Part shown: positions 8,661 to 17,020 of the stretch, piece by piece
Layout: each line of letters starts with the position of its first letter
Position numbering within the stretch: position 1 is the stretch's first letter
Origin: Streptomyces albus subsp. albus
Lineage (GTDB): Bacteria; Actinomycetota; Actinomycetes; Streptomycetales; Streptomycetaceae
Direction: 5' to 3'
Length of the DNA stretch: 64,000 nucleotides
NCBI RefSeq assembly: GCF_000725885.1
Contig: NZ_JODR01000006.1
Span: forward strand, 62,001-126,000
Position numbers and translations under genes: made by a program
Notes under the pieces: generated by a model
Told to the model about the DNA's origin: nothing
The model's database searches: none
What the model saw: the letters and a program-made list of their open reading frames with translations, nothing else

Positions 8661-9877
8661 TGCTCCGGGCCTTCCCCGAGGCCGCCGGCGCTTGCCGGGC
8701 CGCCCGTGCACACGGGCCGAGGCGGGGCGAAGCCGTTGAATCCGCGGGTCATGTAGCTGGTGGCGTACGCGCCGCAGGACAGCACCCAGACGGGGTCGCC
8801 CGACGCCAGGTTCTCGGGCACCTGCACCAGTCCCTCCTCGTGGGAGTAGGCGTCGTCGCTGTCGCAGGTGGGCCCGGCGACGACGGCCGGCACGGTCGGC
8901 GCGCCGGGGTGGGTGGGGAAGACGAGCGGGTACTGCACCACGTCCATCTCGTAGAGGCCGCTGAACTTGCCGCAGCTGAGGTACAGCCAGTGCAGCGGCT
9001 CGCCCTGCGGGGTCCGCCGCAGGGCGAGCCGGGCCACGTGGGCGCGGAGCGCACCGTGGTCGGCTACCAGGTGGCGGCCCGGTTCCACGAGGAAGGCCAG
9101 TTCGTCACCGTGCTCACGGCGCAGGGCACGGATGCCTTCGCGGAGCACGGTGAAGATCTTGTCCAGCGGCGGGTCCAGCGGCATGCCGTGCCGGTCGAGG
9201 TAGCCGAGCGCGGGAAGGCCGCCGCCGAGGTTGACGTGGTCGGGGGTGATGCCGCGCCGGCGCAGCGCCGTCAGTACGTCACCGAGCTGTTCGAAGGCCC
9301 GCTGGTAGGCGTCTGCCGTCATCTGCTGGGAGCCCACGTGCAGGGACAGCCCCGAGGGGGTCAGGCCGAGGCCCCGTGCGGTCTCCATGATGCGGACCGC
9401 GTCGTCGGGGCCGCAGCCGAACTTGTCGCTCAGGCCCCACAGCGCGCCCTGGCCGCTGGTGGCCAGTCTGCAGAACACCCGGGAACCGGGGGCGTGTACG
9501 GCGAGGGCCCGCACGTCCTCCAGGCTGTCGGTGGCGAAGTCCCGTACGTCGAGCCGGTGGGCGGCGGCGATGTCGCTGTCGGACTTGACGGTGTTGCCGT
9601 AGTGGATCCTGCCGGCCGGCACCCCGGCGTGCAGCGCCTGCGCGATCTCTCCCGGGCTCGCCGCGTCCACCCCGACGCCCCGGGCCGCCAGGCAGGAGAG
9701 CACGTCGTCGAGGGGGCAGGCCTTCATGGCGAACCGGATGGCGACGCCCGGCAGTTCGCGGCGCAGTGCGGCACAGCGGTCGGCCACCCCGGACAGGTCG
9801 ACGACCAGGCTGTCCTCGGTGGCCGCGGCGAGCGCGGCGTGCAGCCTCGCGGTCGGTCCGGCCGTGTGTCCGGTCAC
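8657..9877 (-). CDS. Type III (alanine-racemase-fold) PLP-dependent decarboxylase, ODC/LysA class
   Basis: 406 residues from GTG 9877 (GTGA overlap with the upstream gene). The PLP lysine is in FAMKACP; other class signatures are VDAASPGEI, SLHVGSQ, EPGRHLVADHG and GPTCDSDD, the last being the Cys/Asp active-site element of ornithine and diaminopimelate decarboxylases. It should decarboxylate a basic or modified amino acid to an amine. Its place between a dioxygenase/GT-like pair and an acetyltransferase points to a dedicated pathway rather than primary metabolism. The substrate is unknown: the specificity helix matches neither LysA nor ODC closely enough for me to choose. Confidence 0.82.
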   Translation of the reverse strand: MTGHTAGPTARLHAALAAATEDSLVVDLSGVADRCAALRRELPGVAIRFAMKACPLDDVLSCLAARGVGVDAASPGEIAQALHAGVPAGRIHYGNTVKSDSDIAAAHRLDVRDFATDSLEDVRALAVHAPGSRVFCRLATSGQGALWGLSDKFGCGPDDAVRIMETARGLGLTPSGLSLHVGSQQMTADAYQRAFEQLGDVLTALRRRGITPDHVNLGGGLPALGYLDRHGMPLDPPLDKIFTVLREGIRALRREHGDELAFLVEPGRHLVADHGALRAHVARLALRRTPQGEPLHWLYLSCGKFSGLYEMDVVQYPLVFPTHPGAPTVPAVVAGPTCDSDDAYSHEEGLVQVPENLASGDPVWVLSCGAYATSYMTRGFNGFAPPRPVCTGGPASAGGLGEGPEQ

Positions 9878-11205
9878 GCCGGCCCTCCCGGCGCCGGGCC
9901 GGACGGGGCGTCGAGCGGGGTGACACGGGCCGCGCGGACCAGTCGCCCCCATTCCTCGGTGAGCAGCGCGAAGTCCTCCATGTCGCGCCGTGCCTCGTCC
10001 AGGAGGCGGTCGCGGTGCTCGGCCAGGTGCGCGGCGAAGACGGCGTACCGGCCGCCCAGCTTCCGGTAGGAGGTGTCGAGGCGGTCCAGCCGCCAGACGT
10101 TCTCCGCGTCGTCCAGGCGGGTGCTGTCGCGGACGAGCCCGGCGACGGCACCGGCGTCCACCTCACCGTCACGGTCGAGCAGCGCCGCGCCGTGCCGGCT
10201 CATTCCGTCGTAGACGTGGTTGAGATGGAGCATCGAGAGCAGGAACTTGGCGAACCGCGTCTGGTATGCCGTGAAGCCCGCATCGGTGCGCCGCTCGCCG
10301 GTGTAGTAGTTGACGATGTGCCGGTTGTGCAGGACGCCGGGGAGGCCGGCGTCGTGGACGAGGTGGATGAGGAAGTAGTCGCTGCCGATGGTGTCGGTCG
10401 CCGGCGGCAGCGGCACCCGCTCGTGCACCCCGTGGAAGCTGATGTTGCACATGTCCACCCGCATGGGGTCGACCAGGGTCAGCAGCGCGTGGTCCTCGGT
10501 GAACGGCTCGTTCCCGGCGCCCTTGAACGATTCGGCGACCAGGGCGCGTTTGTCCTCCTCGGACCAGTGCGGCGGGGCCCACAGGCTCACCACGTCGTGG
10601 TAGACGCCCGCGTCGCGCCGGTGGATGTCGCCGATGTCCACGGACAGCTCGCCGACGAACGACGCGCCCACCATCGCGACCCGCCTGTCCAGGTGCTCGG
10701 CAGGCAGCGCCGTTTCCGTCACACCGGCCGCGGCGTCGGCCGCCCGCCTGCCGAGGGAGCGCAGTTCGTGGTGGACGGGCAGGACGGGGCGGCCGTCCAC
10801 CGTCTGGTAGCGGCTGTCGGAGTCCCTGCGGTGGACGGACTCGCAGCCGAGCGCGGCGGCGGCGAGGAACGCCCGGTTGGTGCAGGCGCCGTAGGAGAGC
10901 CGGCCCGGGAGCATCAGCTCCAGCATCAGCTCGGGCTTGGCGGTGCCGGCCGCGCCGATCAGCCGCTGGAGGAAGGCGCGCTGTCGCCGTTCGTCGAGGT
11001 GGTGCACGACGGTGCGCGGGAGGGCGGGCAGGGCGCGGACCGCGGCGGCGTTGCGCGCGTACCCCGCGGGGTCGCACGAGTCCAGGATCAGCAGGTGGAC
11101 GGCGACGTCGAAGTGCTCGGCGGCGTAGGCCGCCTCCGCGCCCAGGGCCGTGATGGCCTGCGGGCAGGGCCTGTTGGTGGGCAGGGTCAGACAGATGCGG
11201 CGCAT
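9874..11205 (-). CDS. Glycosyltransferase-like protein of unknown function (DUF6271-like)
   Basis: 443 residues from ATG 11205 (MRRICLTLPTNRPCPQAI). The N-terminus is a Rossmann-like strand resembling the start of GT-A glycosyltransferases, and HRRDSDSRYQ near residue 150 looks like a D-x-D nucleotide-sugar/metal motif. The family resembles what I recall as DUF6271, found in actinobacterial natural-product operons; I could not verify this. It overlaps the dioxygenase gene by 19 bp and the decarboxylase gene by 4 bp, so the three are translated from one message. Function: probably transfer of a sugar or other group to a pathway intermediate (inference). Confidence 0.6.
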   Translation of the reverse strand: MRRICLTLPTNRPCPQAITALGAEAAYAAEHFDVAVHLLILDSCDPAGYARNAAAVRALPALPRTVVHHLDERRQRAFLQRLIGAAGTAKPELMLELMLPGRLSYGACTNRAFLAAAALGCESVHRRDSDSRYQTVDGRPVLPVHHELRSLGRRAADAAAGVTETALPAEHLDRRVAMVGASFVGELSVDIGDIHRRDAGVYHDVVSLWAPPHWSEEDKRALVAESFKGAGNEPFTEDHALLTLVDPMRVDMCNISFHGVHERVPLPPATDTIGSDYFLIHLVHDAGLPGVLHNRHIVNYYTGERRTDAGFTAYQTRFAKFLLSMLHLNHVYDGMSRHGAALLDRDGEVDAGAVAGLVRDSTRLDDAENVWRLDRLDTSYRKLGGRYAVFAAHLAEHRDRLLDEARRDMEDFALLTEEWGRLVRAARVTPLDAPSGPAPGGPA

Positions 11206-12251
11206 GCGGCCTCTCCGGCGCGAGGGTCCAGGTCCGCGCCGTGCCAGGAGGTGGCTCCCAGCAGTCTGGCGCCCAGTTCGGTCAGCTCGGCCGGGCCGTA
11301 GCGCAGCGACTCGTGCCGCACCGCGTCGCCCAGCAGCGTGGGGTTCCAGTCGGGGGTGCTCAGGGTGCGCCAGGACTCCACGCGGGAGCGGCGCAGTTCC
11401 TCGTGGGTCTCCAGGGCGGGCATCATCGACAGGTACTGGACGGCGCGGACGCTGCCGGCGGAGGTGTTGGGCGCCACACCGTGCGCCAGCAGACCGTTGA
11501 AGATGAGCAGGTCGCCCGCGCGCAGCTCGGGCCGGACGACGGGCATCTCGGCGCGGTCGATCCGCGGCCGGATCGGGTCGCGGTCCTCGGGCTGGAGGGC
11601 CCGCCACCGCTCGAACTGCCGGAAGAGCTCGGGGCAGCACTGGAAGCCGCCGCACTCCGGGCTGGTGTCGTTGAGGGCGATGATGCCCTGGACGCGCTGC
11701 GGCAGGACGCCCAGCGTCGTGTCGACGTCCCAGTGGAGTTCGATGTCGAAGCCGCGGTCCCGCTGCTCGATCAGCGCGCGGTCGCGGTTGTTGATGTTGG
11801 GCGGGTTGAGGTTGAGCCGGTCGAGGGTCACCCACAGCTCTTCGCAGTCCCATACGTCGACGAAGGCGTCGTAGACCCGCTGCGTCTGGCGGCTGTCCCA
11901 GATGAGCTGGTGGTGGTAGGCCTCGACGAATCCGTAGATGTGCAGCTCGCGGTCGAGGTCGGAGCGGAACGCACGCTCCTCGTACCAGGTCTCGGGACGC
12001 TCGGGGTCGAGTCCCTGGAACTCCCAGGCGAAGTCCAGGAGGCGCCGGGCGGCGTCGGCGGGTATCGCCTCCCTCACGATCACGTACCCGTAGGTCTGCC
12101 AGAAGGCGAAATCCTCCTCGGCCAGCACGCGCAGGGGGCGGGTCTTGCTCAGGTCACGCAGCTGGGTCTGTGCCAGGTAGGTCTCACCGTCCGCGCTGAA
12201 GTAGGGAACGGGGGAGGCGGCGCGGTGCAGATATCGGTGTGGGTGGGACAT
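11187..12251 (-). CDS. Phytanoyl-CoA dioxygenase (PhyH) family Fe(II)/2-oxoglutarate oxygenase
   Basis: 354 residues from ATG 12251, with GGAG upstream. The iron triad is visible: H-x-D in ELHWDVDTT and the distal His in LLAHGVAPN, followed by Arg in SVRAVQY for 2-oxoglutarate. PhyH-family enzymes hydroxylate or desaturate amino acids and other small molecules in secondary metabolism. It is the first gene of the five-gene operon, so the pathway probably begins with an oxidised amino acid. About 60 residues before the catalytic core (YFSADGETYLAQTQ...) lack recognisable motifs. Confidence 0.82.
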   Translation of the reverse strand: MSHPHRYLHRAASPVPYFSADGETYLAQTQLRDLSKTRPLRVLAEEDFAFWQTYGYVIVREAIPADAARRLLDFAWEFQGLDPERPETWYEERAFRSDLDRELHIYGFVEAYHHQLIWDSRQTQRVYDAFVDVWDCEELWVTLDRLNLNPPNINNRDRALIEQRDRGFDIELHWDVDTTLGVLPQRVQGIIALNDTSPECGGFQCCPELFRQFERWRALQPEDRDPIRPRIDRAEMPVVRPELRAGDLLIFNGLLAHGVAPNTSAGSVRAVQYLSMMPALETHEELRRSRVESWRTLSTPDWNPTLLGDAVRHESLRYGPAELTELGARLLGATSWHGADLDPRAGEAACAASV

Positions 12252-12604
12252 GCGGTGCTCCAAGGGGCTCGGTCGTGCTGTCGCTGTCGCTGAGGCGCCG
12301 TGACCGGGCGTCGGCGGTGCGTGCGGGGCCCGTGGGCCTCGGTGCACGGCCGGCGTCGCTGTCTGCGGGTACGCACCGGCGTCGGGCGACGGGCCGCCGC
12401 GGGGAAGCACGGCGCGGCGTCGGTCATCGGGGGTGGTCGATGTCCGGACGCGCGCCGGCTTCCGGCCTGTCGCCGTCGCGGAGAAGCGATGTCTGCCGCC
12501 GGCATCGCTTCGAAGGGGAGGTCGCGGTGCGGCAGGTGCACGCGAGACCCCACGAGGCATGGCGTGTCACACCCGCCTCTTGCTGATCTCGCGCCCCACC
12601 AAAA

Positions 12605-12616
12605 TGGACTAGACCA
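12605..12616. promoter_or_regulatory. dre-like box near PhyH operon promoter
   Basis: TGGACTAGACCA differs at one base from the palindromic core TGGTCTAGACCA of the DasR responsive element. It lies just downstream of a minus-strand TTGACA (12630-12625), where a repressor would block transcription of the PhyH operon. DasR itself is not encoded in the window. Confidence 0.5.
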
Positions 12617-12744
12617 AAGGAGTCTGTCAACACACGCCCCACGCACCTCAGTTGGCAAACAGGGCGTGGCCGACGTTCACTTCGGGTTCGCCGAAGAGGG
12701 GCGCCGACCGCTTGACAGCGGTGGTTAGCCTATGCGGAAACTCG

Positions 12745-12758
12745 TTGGTCTATACCAA
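12745..12758. promoter_or_regulatory. dre-like box upstream of GH3 hexosaminidase
   Basis: TTGGTCTATACCAA is a near palindrome whose 12-bp core TGGTCTATACCA is one base from the DasR core. It ends 73 bp before the GH3 start. Known DasR targets are aminosugar uptake and chitobiose-hydrolysing genes, which fits a beta-N-acetylglucosaminidase. Confidence 0.6.
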
Positions 12759-12831
12759 GCAACAGCAAAGCCTGGGGACCGGACCGTCGCCGGCTCCGGA
12801 CACCCCGGCCCCACCCCGAAAGGCGCGGTCG

Positions 12832-14361
12832 ATGTCCTCGGACAAGCACAGCAAGGAACTCCGCCGCCTCGCGCTCTCGGTACTCCAGCCCGGGTTCACG
12901 GGCACCGAGGCGCCCGACTGGATCCTGCGCGACATCGCCGACGGCCTGGCCTCCGTCGTCCTCTTCTCCCGCAACATCGACACACCCGAGCAGGTCGCCC
13001 GGCTCACCGCCCGGCTGCGCGCCGAGAACCCGGATCTGATCATCGCCATCGACGAGGAGGCGGGCGACGTCACCCGGATCGAGTCCGCCACCGGCTCCAC
13101 CCGGCCCGGCAACTTCGCGCTGGGCGCGGTCGACGACACGGCCCTCACCGAAGCCGTCGCCGGCGGACTGGGCGACGAGTTGCGCGCCGCCGGCATCACC
13201 CTCGACTACGCCCCCAGCGTCGACGTCAACTCCAACCCCGACAACCCGGTCATCGGGGTCCGCTCCTTCGGGCTCGACCCCAAACTGGTCTCCCGGCACG
13301 CCGCCGCCTGGATCCGCGGACTGCACTCCGCCGGGGTGGCCGCCTGCGCGAAGCACTTCCCCGGCCACGGCGACGTCGCCGTCGACTCCCACCACGGCCT
13401 GCCCACCTACGACGCCGACCGCGCCCGCATCGCCAAGGACGCCCTGCCGCCCTTCCGGGCGGCGATCGAGGCGGGCGTCCGCGCGGTCATGAGTGCCCAT
13501 CTGCTCGTGCCGGCCTTCGACCCCGACGAACCCGCCACTCTCAGCCACACCCTCCTCGACGGTCTGCTCCGCCAGGAACTCGGCTTCGACGGCATGATCG
13601 TCAGCGACGCCATCGAGATGGGAGCCGTCACCGGCCGGTACGGAATCGACGGCGCCGCCGTACGAGCCGTCGCGGCGGGCGTGGACGCCCTGTGCGTCGG
13701 CGGCGAGAACGCGGACGAGGGCACCGCGCACCTCCTCGTCACCGCCCTGGTGGACGCGGTCGTCACGGGACGGCTCACGGAGGAGCGCCTGGCCGAGGCG
13801 GCAGGCCGCGTCCAGGAGTTCGCCCGCTGGTCGGCGGGGCTGAGCCGGTCCGCCGCCGGCGGGCCGGCCGACAACGGCATCGGATTCGAGGCCGCCCGCC
13901 GCGCCCTGCGCATGACCGGTACGGCCGTCGCGGACGCGCTGCCGCTGACCGCTCCGCCGCACGTCGTCGAGCTCGCCCCGGACACCAACCTGGCCGTCGG
14001 CAACCAGACGCCCTGGGGCGTCGCCGCCCCGCTCGCCGAACGCCTCCCGGGGACGACATCCGTACGCGTCGGCCACCGGGAACTGAGCGCCCCGGAGGTC
14101 ACCCCCTCCTCCTACGCGCTCGAACCGGCCGCGGGACGCCCCCTGGTCGTCGTGGTACGGGACGCCGCACGGCACGCCTGGATGGCCGGCGCGCTGTCCG
14201 AGCTGGTCGCGGCGCGGCCCGACGCGATCGTCGTGGAAATGGGCCTGCCCGGCCCCGTCGCCCCCGGCGCCGTCCACATCTCCACGCACGGCGCCACCGC
14301 CGCCTCCGGTGTCGCCGCGGCGGAGGTGCTGGCCGGAACGGCACCCGACACGGCCGGCTGA
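12832..14361 (+). CDS. GH3 beta-N-acetylhexosaminidase (NagZ-like), cytoplasmic
   Basis: 509 residues from ATG 12832 (AAAGG upstream). The GH3 catalytic domain covers residues 1 to about 340: KHFPGHGDVAVDSHHGLP carries the hexosaminidase His acid/base, and IVSDAIEMG the nucleophile Asp. The C-terminal 170 residues look like the alpha/beta sandwich domain seen in two-domain GH3 enzymes. There is no signal peptide, so it acts on imported chitobiose or recycled muropeptides, releasing GlcNAc. The dre-like box upstream suggests GlcNAc control through DasR. A strong hairpin follows. Confidence 0.85.
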   Translation: MSSDKHSKELRRLALSVLQPGFTGTEAPDWILRDIADGLASVVLFSRNIDTPEQVARLTARLRAENPDLIIAIDEEAGDVTRIESATGSTRPGNFALGAVDDTALTEAVAGGLGDELRAAGITLDYAPSVDVNSNPDNPVIGVRSFGLDPKLVSRHAAAWIRGLHSAGVAACAKHFPGHGDVAVDSHHGLPTYDADRARIAKDALPPFRAAIEAGVRAVMSAHLLVPAFDPDEPATLSHTLLDGLLRQELGFDGMIVSDAIEMGAVTGRYGIDGAAVRAVAAGVDALCVGGENADEGTAHLLVTALVDAVVTGRLTEERLAEAAGRVQEFARWSAGLSRSAAGGPADNGIGFEAARRALRMTGTAVADALPLTAPPHVVELAPDTNLAVGNQTPWGVAAPLAERLPGTTSVRVGHRELSAPEVTPSSYALEPAAGRPLVVVVRDAARHAWMAGALSELVAARPDAIVVEMGLPGPVAPGAVHISTHGATAASGVAAAEVLAGTAPDTAG

Positions 14362-14394
14362 CGAGCACCGAAGCGAACAGCACACCCGACGGGA

Positions 14395-14435
14395 ACGGCC
14401 CCCGCCCGGCCGCACGGGGCGGGGGCGGGGGCCGT
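14395..14435 (+). terminator. Terminator after GH3 gene
   Basis: A 13-bp stem ACGGCCCCCGCCC (14395-14407) pairs with 14423-14435 across a 15-nt loop, 34 bp past the GH3 stop and before the convergent membrane-protein gene. Confidence 0.75.
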
Positions 14436-14449
14436 GCACCGGGTGACCG

Positions 14450-15400
14450 TCAGCGGACGGAACCCGCGGGCGGCGAGCCGGCGCCGCGCGGCCGGCGGTT
14501 GAGCAGGCAGCCGGCCACCACCGCGGCGATCAGCGGCAGCGCGCTCACGGCGACGGTCGCGTCGTAGGAGAGCCCCGCCTCCCCGAGGAAGAGCGTGACC
14601 GGCGAGGTGTAGCTGACGATCAGCAGCGGCAGGACGGCGAAGAGGACCGCCACCGGGAACAGCCGCTCCCGGTGGGTGAAGCCGAGCGCGAACGCGAGCA
14701 CCGCGCCCACCAGGAGCACGGCGCCGCGCCAGCCCTCCTGCCAGCCGACGGCGGCGGCGACATAGGTGACCAGCGCCGCCACGGGCAGCAGCAGCCGGCC
14801 GGCGCGGGAGGTGTCCAGCAGGTCCCGCGGCGCGGCAACCAGCAGACCGGCCCACATCAGCTGCGGCAGGCCCACGTTCAGCAGGAGCGAGGCGAGGTGG
14901 TCGGGCAGCAGCGTGGCCATGCGGGGGACGAACCAGGCCAGCCGGGCCACCACGACGGCCACCGCGGCCACCACGCCGAGCACCTTGGCCAGTGACCAGC
15001 GCCCGGCGAGCACGGCGAGCAGCGGCGTGCACCAGAGCAGCCCGGTGATCCAGGCTCCGGTGACGCTCAGCCCGGCCAACTGGCCGAGTCCGTCGAGGGT
15101 CTCGGGCGGGGTGCTGCCGGGCAGCCGGAACAGCTGGGCGGCGCTCTGGCCGGCGGCGACGGCCACCACCAGGGGCGCGGCGAGCGCCGCGACCCGGGGG
15201 AAGGTCCGCTCGGAGGTGAGCCGGGCCCGCATGCGCAGGGCGTGTCCGGTCACGCCGGCGGCCTCGGCGATCCGTGCGGGCAGGCGCGCACCGGCGACGG
15301 CGTCGGCGTAGGTGGCGGCGGTCTCGGCGCCGTTGGCCTGGCGGTAGGCGCGCGGGTAGAGACGCACCGGCAGGGGCAGCCGGGAGGTGTCCGTGCTCAT
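14450..15400 (-). CDS. Multi-pass membrane protein paired with PadR regulator
   Basis: 316 residues. A cytoplasmic N-terminal region of about 70 residues (LYPRAYRQANGAETAATYAD, resembling the short permease-associated segment found beside PadR genes) is followed by seven or eight hydrophobic segments. The start overlaps the padR stop by 4 bp (ATGA), so the two form one transcript. PadR/membrane-protein pairs of this type are common in actinobacteria and are often linked to stress or drug response. No transporter motif is visible and the function is unknown. Confidence 0.65.
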   Translation of the reverse strand: MSTDTSRLPLPVRLYPRAYRQANGAETAATYADAVAGARLPARIAEAAGVTGHALRMRARLTSERTFPRVAALAAPLVVAVAAGQSAAQLFRLPGSTPPETLDGLGQLAGLSVTGAWITGLLWCTPLLAVLAGRWSLAKVLGVVAAVAVVVARLAWFVPRMATLLPDHLASLLLNVGLPQLMWAGLLVAAPRDLLDTSRAGRLLLPVAALVTYVAAAVGWQEGWRGAVLLVGAVLAFALGFTHRERLFPVAVLFAVLPLLIVSYTSPVTLFLGEAGLSYDATVAVSALPLIAAVVAGCLLNRRPRGAGSPPAGSVR

Positions 15401-15744
15401 GCCGCACCTCCCTGGAGGCCCGGCCGCAGGACGTGCAGGCGGCGTTCGGCCTCGGCGGCGACGGAGCGCAGACGTTCGGCCTCGGCGGCGAGTGCCGCGC
15501 GGCCCTGCCCGGTCAGCGTGTAGAAGCGGCGGGCCCGCCCGTCGACGACCTCCTCCCGCTCGACGGCGATCAGTTGCTGGCTCAGCAGCCGGTCGAGGGC
15601 GCCGTAGAGGGTGCCGGTGCGCATGCGGTAGCGGCCCGCGGAGATGGCCTCGATCTCCTGGATCAGGCCGTAGCCGTGCCGCGGTTCGTCCGCGAGCGCG
15701 GTCAGGATGAGCAGGGTGGGTTCCTGCATCGAACGATCACTCAT
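15397..15744 (-). CDS. PadR-family transcriptional regulator
   Basis: 115 residues, the usual size of the short PadR subfamily. The winged helix is clear: LLILTALADEPRHGYGLIQE, then TGTLYGALDRLLSQQLI, then RRFYTLTGQGRAAL in the wing, then a C-terminal dimerisation helix. It probably represses its own operon through the AT-rich palindrome immediately upstream. The transcript may be leaderless, since a TATA-type box lies only about 8 nt before ATG 15744. The second Met (MQEPT) is an alternative start. Confidence 0.88.
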   Translation of the reverse strand: MSDRSMQEPTLLILTALADEPRHGYGLIQEIEAISAGRYRMRTGTLYGALDRLLSQQLIAVEREEVVDGRARRFYTLTGQGRAALAAEAERLRSVAAEAERRLHVLRPGLQGGAA

Positions 15745-15746
15745 GA

Positions 15747-15764
15747 GGACTATATATATCGTCC
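15747..15764. promoter_or_regulatory. Candidate PadR operator over core promoter
   Basis: GGAC-TATATATATC-GTCC is palindromic at 16 of 18 positions and begins 3 bp before the padR start. On the minus strand it contains TATATA-type -10 elements, so repressor and polymerase would compete. This is a rare AT-rich patch in very GC-rich DNA. Confidence 0.65.
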
Positions 15765-15778
15765 ACCGGCATATGAGT

Positions 15779-17020
15779 TCACGCCGCCCCCCTCTCGAAG
15801 GAACGCCGCAGCACGTCGCAGGAGTGCTGCGCCTCGTCCGTCAGCCGGCCGGCCTCCACCAGCAGCACCCCGTAGGGGCGGGAGGGGTCGGCCAGCGGGA
15901 GGGAGGTGTCATGAGCCCGCTCAAGCAGCCGGGACCGCTCCTCCTGAGCCGTCCCCGCCGCCTGTCGCAACTCCTCGGCCCGGGACGGCAGCTCCTCCTC
16001 CCTCAGCTCGGCGAACTGCTGGAAGACCGAGGCGAGCGCCGCCAGCAGACGGGCGTAGTCCCGCAGGAAAGCGCGGCACTCCGGTCCGCTCTCCTCCTCG
16101 GGCCACTGGTCGAGCGTGCGGGTGAGCGAGGTGACCTGCCAGGTGACGCGCTGGAGCGCGGCGAGCACCTCGCCGTAACCGGAGAAGCCGCGGTCCCGGT
16201 GCCCGGCGAGAAGCCGGCGGGGGTTGTAGAACTTGCTCTCCACAGCGGTGTCGAAAGCGGCCCTCGCCTGGCTGTTGAGCGACCCGAACGCCGTCGTCCG
16301 CTGCCGCCAGTGCCGGGTGCGCTCCTCGTCCAGGTCACCGTCGCGCAGCGCGGGCCAGATGTCACCGAGCAGGTCGCACAGCGAACGGGCCAGGATGCGG
16401 ATGCCCTCCTCGGCTCCCCGGTAACGCATCGGCGGCAGGATCAGGACGTTGACAACGACACCGATCGCGCAGCCGACACCGACGAGGGCGACGATCTGCC
16501 CGAGCTGTTCGACGCGTTGCGCGTTGCCGGTGGCAGCGGTGTACGTGGAGAAGGCGAAGAACGCCGCCGTCGCCACCTGGCCCCCCTGGGTGCCCAGCCT
16601 CCGCCAGCGGCCGATGACCATGGCGATCAACGCGACCAGGGCGAAGGTCAGCAGGTCCGGCCCGGCCAGGAAGCCCAGTGCGGCCTGTATCGCCACCCCG
16701 GCGACGACGGCCCCCAGATACCGCAGCGACTGGAGCAGCGACCGGTAGACGGTCACCTGCATCATCAGGACGGCGGAGAAGGGGGCGAAGGCCGGGGACC
16801 GCGCCGCCATCAGGTCGTGGGCCACGAACCAGGCGACGGTCGCCGCGAGGGCGCTCTTGCCGATGAGTTCCAGTGTGTGCCGCTCGTACCCCGCCGAGCC
16901 TTTGGCACGTGTCAGCCACTGCCGCATGCGGGCGGCCCTCCCCTGCGACTGTGCCCGGCGGTCCTGCCCGGCCGGTGCCGGTCCACGAGCCGGCCGGCTC
17001 GCACCTTCCTTGACGTCCAT
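15779..17020 (-). CDS. FUSC / aromatic-acid exporter-like membrane protein
   Basis: 413 residues from ATG 17020 (GGAG upstream); Met at residue 32 (MRQWLTRAK) is an alternative. A cytoplasmic start is followed by about six hydrophobic segments (LELIGKSALAATVAWFVAH to VVVNVLILPPM). A roughly 200-residue hydrophilic C-terminal half rich in helices follows (SRAEELRQAAGTAQEE). This half-size FUSC architecture resembles AaeB/YccS-type and ALMT-like proteins implicated in efflux of aromatic acids or anions. It stands alone; the upstream region has a strong hairpin at 17155-17187. Confidence 0.7.
   Translation of the reverse strand: MDVKEGASRPARGPAPAGQDRRAQSQGRAARMRQWLTRAKGSAGYERHTLELIGKSALAATVAWFVAHDLMAARSPAFAPFSAVLMMQVTVYRSLLQSLRYLGAVVAGVAIQAALGFLAGPDLLTFALVALIAMVIGRWRRLGTQGGQVATAAFFAFSTYTAATGNAQRVEQLGQIVALVGVGCAIGVVVNVLILPPMRYRGAEEGIRILARSLCDLLGDIWPALRDGDLDEERTRHWRQRTTAFGSLNSQARAAFDTAVESKFYNPRRLLAGHRDRGFSGYGEVLAALQRVTWQVTSLTRTLDQWPEEESGPECRAFLRDYARLLAALASVFQQFAELREEELPSRAEELRQAAGTAQEERSRLLERAHDTSLPLADPSRPYGVLLVEAGRLTDEAQHSCDVLRRSFERGAA

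Larger units (their letters stand above)
12252..12831. other. 580-bp divergent control region between PhyH operon and GH3 gene
   Basis: It contains two dre-like boxes (12605-12616, 12745-12758), a TTGACA on each strand (12625-12630 minus, 12712-12717 plus) and a perfect hairpin CTTCGG-GTTCG-CCGAAG (12680-12696). No convincing -10 box pairs with either TTGACA at 17-18 bp. The stretch 12252-12600 is GC-rich with no credible gene; its ORFs are antisense shadows. Confidence 0.5.

Noticed and set aside
12722..12728. Third SigB-type promoter at GGTTAG before the GH3 gene
   Set aside because: No GGTTTG-like box 14 bp upstream (the position reads GCGCCG-like).
12712..12736. Standard HrdB promoter using TTGACA for the GH3 gene
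   Set aside because: No -10-like hexamer lies 16-19 bp downstream; the candidates TAGCCT and TATGCG are at 8 and 13 bp. I kept only the dre-like box.
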